A program made the position numbers and the translations under genes. The notes under the pieces are model-generated. The model was given only the letters and a program-made list of their open reading frames with translations, was not told the origin of the DNA and ran no database searches. Shown one piece after another: positions 4,632 through 10,189 of a stretch of 10,189 nt of DNA (position 1 is the first letter of the stretch; the number at the start of each line of letters is the position of its first letter). The DNA comes from Ruminococcus sp. (lineage in GTDB: Bacteria > Bacillota > Clostridia > Oscillospirales > Ruminococcaceae): NCBI GenBank assembly GCA_003446315.1, contig DMBA01000391.1:1-10189 (forward strand), given 5' to 3'.

Positions 4632-6770
4632 TCAGTTCTGCGTTTGACTGAACGATGCTTCGACTTTGCGGACTTCCGCTTCTGCGCTCAAAAATGCATC
4701 CACAACAGCGGGGTCAAAATGCTTGCCGGCTCCCTCTCTGATGATCCGCAATGCTTCTTCGATCGGGAACGGCTCTTTGTAGCTCCGCTTCGATACCAAT
4801 GCATCAAAGACATCTGCGACTGCCATGATCCGCGCTGACAACGGGATCTGTTCCCCCGCAATGCCGTTCGGATATCCGCTGCCGTCCCACTTTTCATGAT
4901 GATATGCAGCCAGATTCTTCGCTTCCAGCAGATAGCCGGAATCCGGTACCAGTGCAATTGCCTGCGAAATGATGCTGCTGCCTGCCGTTGTGTGCGTTTT
5001 CATGATCGTATATTCATCATCGCTTAACCGTCCCGGCTTGTTCAGGATCGCATCCGGCACGTTGATCTTGCCGATATCATGCAGCGGCGCGGAGTTGATA
5101 ACATCCGATACATAACTATCTGTCAGAATGTCTGTGTAATAGCCCAGTTTGCGCATCTGACGCATGATGACTTCCGTATATGCTGCCGTTTTCCGGATGT
5201 GCTCTCCGGTGTTTTTGTCACGGCTTTCCACCATATCTGCCAGAACCATAATCAGGGCACGCTGCATCTGCGAGATCTGCTCGGTCTTCTTTTGTACGTC
5301 TGCGACATATCGCATGCTGTCATCTGAGGTCTTTGCGATCGCATAATACAAATTCTCGACCTCATCGCCGGTGTGAATGCCAAGCTGCCGGATGCGCTCA
5401 ATGCTGCCGGAACGCGCCGATTCACTGTCATATGCAAAGTTGCCCGTGCTGATGGCGATGGAATTGACCGGCAATATAATGTGATATTCAACCAGCCAGC
5501 GCACAATACAGAAGATCAGTATGAAAAAGCCGGCAAACAGCGACAGCATCTCTATGAAAAAGTTGAGTCCGATCTGCCCGATCTGCTGCATGGATACATC
5601 TGCTGCCGCATAACAACAGCATGTTCCGCTTGCGTCTGTGACCGGCAGATAGACCGTCAGCAGCCAGCCGAACGAATCATTCGATATGATCGGGTCGATC
5701 GGTTTTCCTGCAAGCAGATCCGGCACATACGGCAGAAAGGACTCGTCAAACGGGATGATATCGCCTGCCGGTGAGCCTTTGATCTCATCGGTGTCCAGAT
5801 CAAATACCACATGACAGCCGTCTTCTTTGATCTGATAGACATACAAATATTCAATGTCCGATGAACTGTCCCGCACTTCGTATAACAGTGATTTTGTGCG
5901 GGTGTATCCTTCCGCTGCTTCGCCCTTTTCCAGATATTCCGGGATGCGTTCCGGATCCAGCAGGCTCCGTGCGATGCGTGCTGCGCCCTCTGCGATTTTG
6001 ATGTGATCCTTAATCAGCGCGGTTTTATATAAATGCACACTGATGCCCGCTGCGCCGATGGAGACCAGCATCAGCGATACCGTCAGCACCAGCAGGATCT
6101 TTGTTTGCAGCGACATGATGCGGGATTGCGCATGCTTCGCCGCTGCCGTTTCTTCCGGACTCAGCGGTTCCTGCATCCAGCCGCGGAACCGGAACATGCC
6201 GTGATATTGCGCCGGAATCAGATGCACGTTCAGCAGCACCAGACCGATCGTGATGGCTTTGTCTGCAAGATCTGTCAGCAGATTTGCTGCGACCTGTGAC
6301 CATGCTGCACTGAGTATGCCAAGATCATAGATCGCTGCACCCAGTGATTCTGCATCATATGTCAGACCGTCCAGATACCACGGGATCAGGGAGCCTAAGC
6401 CGCCGCCGATCAAAGTGAAGACCAGCAGCACCAACGGCAGTCCGGACGGTTTTTTGAAGTATCCTTTTTTCGCAAAAACGGACGCAAACAGTGCGATCAG
6501 GACATTTAATATGCCGTAATATAACGCGGATGCATCGGTGATGCTCTTGCAGATATTCGTGCAGAATCCGACAATGACACCCGGCAGATATCCGCCCAAG
6601 ACCGCAACCGTGACGCTGCCCACTGTATCCAGATACAGCGGGAGTTTGAGCTGTGTGCAGATCGTGCTCAGGAGCAGATTGAGCAGGACACCGCCTGCAC
6701 AGATCAGGATGGTTTTGACATTGTGTGCGGTCATGCGCGTCCGGCTGACTGCGTTGTGTTCCTGTGTCAT
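4632..6770 (-). CDS. Membrane HD-GYP protein with ECF-S-like and extracellular sensor domains
   Basis: The 712-residue product has an N-terminal block of about six membrane helices (about 17-185) containing LDTVGSVTVAVLGGYLPG, resembling the S component of ECF vitamin transporters. A further helix (224-246), an extracytoplasmic Cache-like sensor (about 250-395), a helix (402-426) and a HAMP-like linker follow. The C-terminus is an HD-GYP phosphodiesterase domain: ESRDKNTGEH (515-524), H564-D565 in HDIGK, MKTH (590-593), H624-H625, GYP at 632-634 and ADVFDAL (652-658). The metal ligands look intact, so hydrolysis of cyclic di-GMP or a related cyclic dinucleotide is expected from the family. 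The start at 6770 has AGGAG 7 bases upstream; a TTG nine codons earlier lacks a ribosome site. It has its own promoter and terminator. The signal sensed is unknown. Confidence 0.88.
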   Translation of the reverse strand: MTQEHNAVSRTRMTAHNVKTILICAGGVLLNLLLSTICTQLKLPLYLDTVGSVTVAVLGGYLPGVIVGFCTNICKSITDASALYYGILNVLIALFASVFAKKGYFKKPSGLPLVLLVFTLIGGGLGSLIPWYLDGLTYDAESLGAAIYDLGILSAAWSQVAANLLTDLADKAITIGLVLLNVHLIPAQYHGMFRFRGWMQEPLSPEETAAAKHAQSRIMSLQTKILLVLTVSLMLVSIGAAGISVHLYKTALIKDHIKIAEGAARIARSLLDPERIPEYLEKGEAAEGYTRTKSLLYEVRDSSSDIEYLYVYQIKEDGCHVVFDLDTDEIKGSPAGDIIPFDESFLPYVPDLLAGKPIDPIISNDSFGWLLTVYLPVTDASGTCCCYAAADVSMQQIGQIGLNFFIEMLSLFAGFFILIFCIVRWLVEYHIILPVNSIAISTGNFAYDSESARSGSIERIRQLGIHTGDEVENLYYAIAKTSDDSMRYVADVQKKTEQISQMQRALIMVLADMVESRDKNTGEHIRKTAAYTEVIMRQMRKLGYYTDILTDSYVSDVINSAPLHDIGKINVPDAILNKPGRLSDDEYTIMKTHTTAGSSIISQAIALVPDSGYLLEAKNLAAYHHEKWDGSGYPNGIAGEQIPLSARIMAVADVFDALVSKRSYKEPFPIEEALRIIREGAGKHFDPAVVDAFLSAEAEVRKVEASFSQTQN

Positions 6771-6861
6771 ATTGTTTCTCCTGTTCGTGTTGTGCAAATG
6801 CGCAGCATCGCATAGCTCGGCTGATACAAAATATGAGAATCAAAAACAAGTTGATATAACT

Positions 6862-6890
6862 ATTATAACACAAGAAAAAACAAATTTCAA
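6862..6890 (-). promoter_or_regulatory. Sigma-A promoter for the HD-GYP gene
   Basis: Reading the - strand, TTGAAA (6890-6885) is followed after 17 bases by a perfect TATAAT (6867-6862) with an upstream TG, an extended -10 element. Transcription should begin near 6855, giving a leader of about 85 bases. The region is strongly AT-rich. No riboswitch class was recognised in the leader. Confidence 0.85.
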
Positions 6891-6948
6891 TAGTTTTTCG
6901 GATAAAATATATTTGATTTGCCGCATTTTGATCCGGTCAGCGGTTTTT

Positions 6949-8055
6949 TTACGGTTTTGTGCGGGAAATCAGGGCGTGCTGTCCGCATGCGAGCATCAGT
7001 GCACCGACCCCTTTCGGATCGTTTGAGACTGCCGGTTCCGAAAGATAATAGGCACAGGTGCCGTCCCGCAGCGGCGTGCCGCCAAGTCCTGCTGCGCTGC
7101 ATATATCTTTCAGGACAGTGCCCGCAGACGTTTTTTGCAGCTTCTCCCTGATAACCGCTTGCAGCATCGCCGCACCCGTTTCAAATTGCTCTGCCGGCAA
7201 TGCGCCGTATGCTGCGCCTGTCATCAGCGCATATGCAGCCATCAATGTGCCGGATGATTCGGTATAATTCTGCGGGAGCGTCTGCCGGTCGATCACCTGA
7301 CAAAGCAGTCCGGTTTCTGTCCGGTATTGCAGCAGTGCTTCGGAAGCCTCTGTCAGCATTTGTGCAAGCTGCTCCCGCAATTTACTCTGATGCTCCGGCA
7401 GCAGCGCGTAAGTATCTGCAAGCGCCATCAGCAGCCAGCCTTCTCCGCGCAGCCAATAGGTGCGGGAAAGCCCCGTTTCCGGATGCGCCCACGGCTGACA
7501 GCGGCTTTCATCCAGCGCATGATAATATAATCCGGTTTTCGGATCGCGCAGATGTTGATATAAATAATCAAAACAATGCCCGATCTGCGGATAGATGCCG
7601 GATTCGCCGCTGTATAACGCATATTCTGCGAAAAACGGCGCTGCCATATAGATGCCGTCCAGCCAGATCTGCTCCGGATAAATGCGCTTGTGCCAGCATA
7701 AACCGCTTTTTGTGCGCGGATGCTGCCGGATCTGTGCTGCCTGCCATGCAATCGCTTTGTGATACCGCGCTTCTCCTGTCTGTTCCGCTGCGAAAAACAG
7801 TGCCTTTCCGCAGTTGAAACTGTCCAGCGCAAAACGGTCTGCCGGATAGCTGGGGATCGTGCCGTCTTCTGCGACCCGTTCCGATAAATATTCCGTTATG
7901 AATGCGGCATACTGCGCTTCACCCGTTGCTTCATACAGCTTGCGGCAGCCCAGCAGGACACAGCCGTCTTCATAATTCCAATAGTCCTTATATGGCTGAT
8001 AATGCTGCAAATATTCCTGAAAAAACGTCGTGGTCGTCGTGGTTATCGTGGTCAT
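6949..8055 (-). CDS. GH105 unsaturated glucuronyl/galacturonyl hydrolase (YteR-like)
   Basis: The 368-residue product is a cytoplasmic (alpha/alpha)6-barrel hydrolase of family GH105: it has no signal peptide. The family opening YKDYWNYEDGCVLLG (22-36) is followed by ALDSFNCGKALF with D78, WHKRIYPEQIWLDGIYMAAPFFAEYA with D133, and the YWLRGEGWLLMALADT and ESSGTLMAAYAL segments. D78 and D133 are 55 residues apart, the same spacing as the Asp88/Asp143 pair I recall for B. subtilis YteR. The family hydrolyses the unsaturated uronic acid left on oligosaccharides by pectate or rhamnogalacturonan lyases. The start codon overlaps the stop of the binding-protein gene (ATGA), with GGGAG 8 bases before it. 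The N-terminus is an odd threonine run (MTTITTTTTT). No clear terminator follows; transcription may continue into the HD-GYP gene. Confidence 0.92.
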   Translation of the reverse strand: MTTITTTTTTFFQEYLQHYQPYKDYWNYEDGCVLLGCRKLYEATGEAQYAAFITEYLSERVAEDGTIPSYPADRFALDSFNCGKALFFAAEQTGEARYHKAIAWQAAQIRQHPRTKSGLCWHKRIYPEQIWLDGIYMAAPFFAEYALYSGESGIYPQIGHCFDYLYQHLRDPKTGLYYHALDESRCQPWAHPETGLSRTYWLRGEGWLLMALADTYALLPEHQSKLREQLAQMLTEASEALLQYRTETGLLCQVIDRQTLPQNYTESSGTLMAAYALMTGAAYGALPAEQFETGAAMLQAVIREKLQKTSAGTVLKDICSAAGLGGTPLRDGTCAYYLSEPAVSNDPKGVGALMLACGQHALISRTKP

Positions 8056-9329
8056 GTTCTGTCTCCCGTCAGGACAGTCTGGATTCCGGCATAAAGCCGT
8101 TCTGCCCCTTCGGAAACCGTGTAATCTCCGTAACTGATGCCCGTGAAGACATCTTCATATATGCCGTTCACGCCCTTGAGCGATGCGTGCTCAAAATCCG
8201 GGTCGATCCGGAATGTCACCCATTCGTTCATGCGTTCGTATGCTTCTGCGGAAATGTCCCCCAACAGCCCCGCAGTCCGGCAAATATCATAAGCCTGCCG
8301 GTTGCTCGGCACGCCGCGCTCGGTTCCAAGCAGTCTGACTGCTTCCGGTTCGCTCACAAGATAGGAAATCAGTTCGGCACATGCTTCCGGATGCGCTGTA
8401 TGCTTTGAGATCGCATATCCGAGCGCAATTTTTGAGAAGCCGCCGCGGTAATCGCCGAGATCCGGAAAATATTGTCCCACTTGCAGCGTCTGTCCTTCTG
8501 CCAGTGAATCGACAAATTTGCCTGCCGATGAATCCCATTCATAGATGCCGCCGTATTTTCCCGTGATCCAGTTTTCATCCTTGTCAAAGCTGTCTGCGCC
8601 GCCGCCTGCGATCTGTTTCAGCGGCGGGATCACATGTTTTTGCTCCATATCCTGTATCAATGTCAGCGCTTCGGCAAGCTCTTCTTCGCTGTATTGCAAT
8701 GCGCCGTCTTTGACCCACTCTCTGCCGTATTTGCTTTGCAGCACATAGACCAGAAACAGCATCCGGTCATACCAGCCGAGCGCCAGCGGGTAATAATCTG
8801 CGCCGAGCTTTTCCGCAAAGACTGCGCCTGCTTCTTCCAGCTCTGAGAATCGCGCCGGAACCGGAATGCCCGCTGCTGCAAAGGTCTGCGTATTCCAGAA
8901 GAATACACGCCCCGTTTCACTGACCGGTATGCAGCGCAATTCGCCGTCTACCGTGCACATCTCCAGCAATGCGGGATCATACTGCGACAGATCAAGCTGC
9001 GCTTCAAATGCGTGCAGATCCAGAAAGCCTGCCGTTTCAGTGCTGTAATCCTGAAGCCAGTTCTGGTTGACCTGCATCACATCCGGCTCTGTTCCGGCAT
9101 AGATCGCTGCTGCCGCTGCGTCTTCCCAGCCGCTCCATGCACCGTATTCACAATGCACCGTAATCTCCGGATGAGATGCCGAAAATTGCTCCGCCGCCTG
9201 CAGCGTTGCCTGATGACGGGATTCTCCGCCCCACCATGAGAACCGGATCACATCCTGTTCCGATGCCGTGCCACCGCAGCCGGTCAGCAGCAGCGCGGTC
9301 ATGCAGAGCATTTTGATTTGTTTCTGCAT
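8052..9329 (-). CDS. ABC transporter sugar-binding lipoprotein (family 1 SBP)
   Basis: The 425-residue product begins with a short hydrophobic signal sequence and a lipobox LTGC (15-18), so C18 should be lipidated and the protein anchored outside the membrane. The mature part has family 1 solute-binding features: VIRFSWWGGESRHQATLQAAEQF, EPDVMQVNQNWLQDY, the GIPVPARFSELEEAG hinge region, and LGYAISKHTAHPEACAELISYLVSEPEAVRLL near the C-terminus. It captures an oligosaccharide for import. Co-translation with GH105 suggests a pectin- or rhamnogalacturonan-derived ligand, an inference. The start at 9329 is chosen because GGAG lies 6 bases upstream; the ATG at 9341 has no ribosome site. It is first in its operon; no permease or ATPase gene is in the window. 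Confidence 0.92.
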   Translation of the reverse strand: MQKQIKMLCMTALLLTGCGGTASEQDVIRFSWWGGESRHQATLQAAEQFSASHPEITVHCEYGAWSGWEDAAAAAIYAGTEPDVMQVNQNWLQDYSTETAGFLDLHAFEAQLDLSQYDPALLEMCTVDGELRCIPVSETGRVFFWNTQTFAAAGIPVPARFSELEEAGAVFAEKLGADYYPLALGWYDRMLFLVYVLQSKYGREWVKDGALQYSEEELAEALTLIQDMEQKHVIPPLKQIAGGGADSFDKDENWITGKYGGIYEWDSSAGKFVDSLAEGQTLQVGQYFPDLGDYRGGFSKIALGYAISKHTAHPEACAELISYLVSEPEAVRLLGTERGVPSNRQAYDICRTAGLLGDISAEAYERMNEWVTFRIDPDFEHASLKGVNGIYEDVFTGISYGDYTVSEGAERLYAGIQTVLTGDRT

Positions 9330-9345
9330 CGCTCTCTCCATTCAT

Positions 9346-9363
9346 GCGGACAAACCTGTCCGC
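9346..9363. promoter_or_regulatory. 18-bp palindrome in the SBP-GH105 leader, candidate operator
   Basis: GCGGACA (9346-9352) and TGTCCGC (9357-9363) form a perfect 7-bp inverted repeat around 4 bases. It lies roughly 16 to 33 bases downstream of the expected transcription start. Its half-site CGGACA is the same as in the promoter-flanking repeat, which favours a DNA operator. It could instead act as an RNA hairpin 6 bases upstream of the Shine-Dalgarno site. Confidence 0.6.
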
Positions 9364-9385
9364 CCATCGTCTTTCGCCTGTTCTC

Positions 9386-9415
9386 ATTATAACGGACAAT
9401 GCACCCGCTTGTCAA
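9386..9415 (-). promoter_or_regulatory. Consensus sigma-A promoter for the SBP-GH105 operon
   Basis: On the - strand, a perfect TTGACA (9415-9410) is followed after 18 bases by a perfect TATAAT (9391-9386). Transcription should begin near 9379, about 50 bases before the SBP start codon. So strong a core promoter suggests control by a repressor instead of need for an activator, in keeping with the flanking inverted repeats. Confidence 0.88.
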
Positions 9416-9429
9416 TGCATTATTGTCCG
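9393..9429. promoter_or_regulatory. Inverted repeat CGGACAAT-N21-ATTGTCCG flanking the -35 element
   Basis: CGGACAAT (9393-9400) lies in the spacer just upstream of the -10 element, and its inverted copy ATTGTCCG (9422-9429) lies just upstream of the -35 element. The half-site centres are 29 bases apart. Together with the leader palindrome there are four CGGACA half-sites within 84 bases, all overlapping or near the promoter. Confidence 0.6.
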
Positions 9430-9574
9430 CTTTTGCTTCCGGATATTCCTTTCATTTCTTGCGGTCTGCCAAAACACAATTCATGATTTTAACCATTATT
9501 TTTTTCGGTTTGTCTGATTTTTTGGCACGAAAGCGATTTTGTCAGGTTTTCGTGCTTTTCTTTGCGTTTGTCCA
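9430..9574. other. T-rich divergent intergenic region with an orphan hairpin
   Basis: The gap between the SBP and atpI genes is 307 bases in all. This middle part is T-rich on the + strand and holds no gene. It contains a terminator-shaped hairpin on the + strand: GCACGAAA (9525-9532) with TTTCGTGC (9548-9555) around a 15-base loop, then TTTTCTTTG. No + strand gene lies upstream that it could terminate, so it may insulate the atp promoter or end an unseen short transcript. Confidence 0.45.
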
Positions 9575-9603
9575 TTGCTTTTTTTCGCTTTTTATGGTAT
9601 ACT
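9575..9603 (+). promoter_or_regulatory. Extended -10 promoter for the ATP synthase operon
   Basis: TTGCTT (9575-9580, four of six matches) is followed after 17 bases by TATACT (9598-9603, five of six) with TG at 9595-9596, an extended -10. Transcription should begin near 9609, about 28 bases before atpI. Confidence 0.75.
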
Positions 9604-9636
9604 GAAAACGAATCCGGAAGAAAGGGGCGTGTTCCG

Positions 9637-10050
9637 ATGCCGTCGGAGCTGCTGCGGCAGGAGCTTTCGATGCTCCTGAAACGCACTGTTTGGCTGAATA
9701 TTGCAGCGTATCTCATCAGTGTGCCGTTTCTTGGTGCGACTGTTTCATTTGCAATCGGTTTGCTGCTTGGTTCGGTCGTGCTGTTTGTCACACTGCTGCT
9801 GCTCCAGTTCAGCGTCAGACGGATGGCGGATGATGCAAAACGATCCGGCGTGACCAGCCAGAAACGCTATCTGCTTTTTTATGCGCTGCGTCTGCTCGTC
9901 TTTGCTGCTGCCTTTGCTGCCGCTTTGCTGCTGCGCACGTTCATTTCACCCCTCGGCACTGTCATTCCGATGCTCTATCCGCGTCTGATCTATACCTTCG
10001 GTGCCGTCTTTTCCCGTTCCGGTTCCAATGCTGATTCGCAAAAGAGGTGA
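9637..10050 (+). CDS. atpI: ATP synthase subunit I (AtpI-like)
   Basis: The 137-residue product has four predicted membrane helices at about 17-33, 36-58, 78-100 and 103-124, with a basic cytoplasmic loop RRMADDAKRSG between the second and third. That is the layout of the poorly conserved AtpI family, which helps assemble the c-ring of F1Fo ATP synthase. The assignment rests mainly on topology, size and its place directly before atpB. The start at 9637 has AAAGGGG 9 bases upstream; an in-frame ATG at 9562 precedes the promoter and is not used. The stop codon lies within the ribosome site for atpB. Confidence 0.8.
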   Translation: MPSELLRQELSMLLKRTVWLNIAAYLISVPFLGATVSFAIGLLLGSVVLFVTLLLLQFSVRRMADDAKRSGVTSQKRYLLFYALRLLVFAAAFAAALLLRTFISPLGTVIPMLYPRLIYTFGAVFSRSGSNADSQKR

Positions 10051-10062
10051 GAACATTCTTCT

Positions 10063-10189
10063 ATGGCACTTCCCGAATTCTTGCAGGGCTCTACAGACCT
10101 CAATGTCTCCGGCCCGAATATCATCACTTCCTTCGAGGTGTTCGGTATTACCATCAACTTTACCGAAACCGTCGTGCTGGAATGGATCG
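10063..10189 (+). CDS. atpB: F1Fo ATP synthase subunit a, N-terminal part (partial)
   Basis: Only 42 complete codons are present before the right edge; the frame stays open. The start MALPEFLQGSTDLNVSGPN, followed by FEVFGITINFTETVVLEWI, fits the N-terminus of subunit a, the membrane proton channel, where a hydrophilic lead-in precedes the first helix. GAGGTGAG, which includes the atpI stop codon, serves as ribosome site with rather long spacing of 11-12 bases. The call depends on this short stretch plus the atpI neighbour. Confidence 0.8.
   Translation, partial: MALPEFLQGSTDLNVSGPNIITSFEVFGITINFTETVVLEWI

Noticed and set aside
6771..6855. Cyclic di-GMP or other riboswitch in the HD-GYP leader
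   Set aside because: About 85 bases with no recognisable conserved core or terminator stem.
6899..6935. Hairpin CGGATAAAAT / ATTTTGATCCG after the GH105 gene as a terminator
   Set aside because: The stem has a bulge and is not followed by a T tract on the - strand; it may be only AT-rich promoter sequence.
7200..7817. 205-residue open frame on the + strand inside the GH105 gene
   Set aside because: It lies wholly antisense to a clear GH105 gene, has low-complexity Ala/Arg/Ser composition and no recognisable family.

Overview
The window looks like the chromosome of a Gram-positive gut- or rumen-type clostridium, probably a Ruminococcaceae/Oscillospirales relative. The support is the protein families present: a sigma-H-like factor, DUF4317, DIP1984 and DUF1858 proteins, a two-subunit-type iron-sulfur fumarase, an HD-GYP sensor and a pectin-oligosaccharide enzyme. 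Shine-Dalgarno sites are strong and promoters are sigma-A-like. The assignment is inferred from family recall, not from a search.

Bases 1-4369 run on the + strand. They hold the C-terminal part of a hendecad coiled-coil (DivIVA-like) protein, a fumarase/tartrate dehydratase beta subunit, a sigma-H-like sigma factor with its own extended -10 promoter and an upstream consensus DnaA box, a two-module zinc-ribbon protein, a small DUF1858 CxxC protein, a DUF4317 protein, and an overlapping DIP1984-family protein. The zinc-ribbon, DUF1858 and DUF4317 genes are separated by intrinsic terminators that almost touch the next gene's Shine-Dalgarno site. Bases 4370-4575 are a structured non-coding stretch, followed by a long hairpin that probably ends transcription from both directions.

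Bases 4632-9329 run on the - strand. An operon of two genes, a sugar-binding ABC lipoprotein and a GH105 unsaturated glycuronyl hydrolase, starts from a near-consensus promoter surrounded by CGGACA/TGTCCG inverted repeats that look like operators. Downstream, with its own consensus promoter, lies a large membrane HD-GYP protein whose N-terminus resembles an ECF-transporter S component. The binding protein presumably captures pectin-derived oligosaccharides, and GH105 removes the unsaturated uronic acid in the cytoplasm. The ABC permeases are not in this window.

From 9637 the + strand starts the F1Fo ATP synthase operon with atpI and the beginning of atpB, preceded by an extended -10 promoter. 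No tRNA, rRNA, CRISPR, insertion sequence or phage gene was seen. Most of the window is ordinary core genome. The points that deserve follow-up are the CGGACA operator array, the terminator-SD junctions, the DnaA box before the sigma factor, and the unexplained 4370-4575 stretch.
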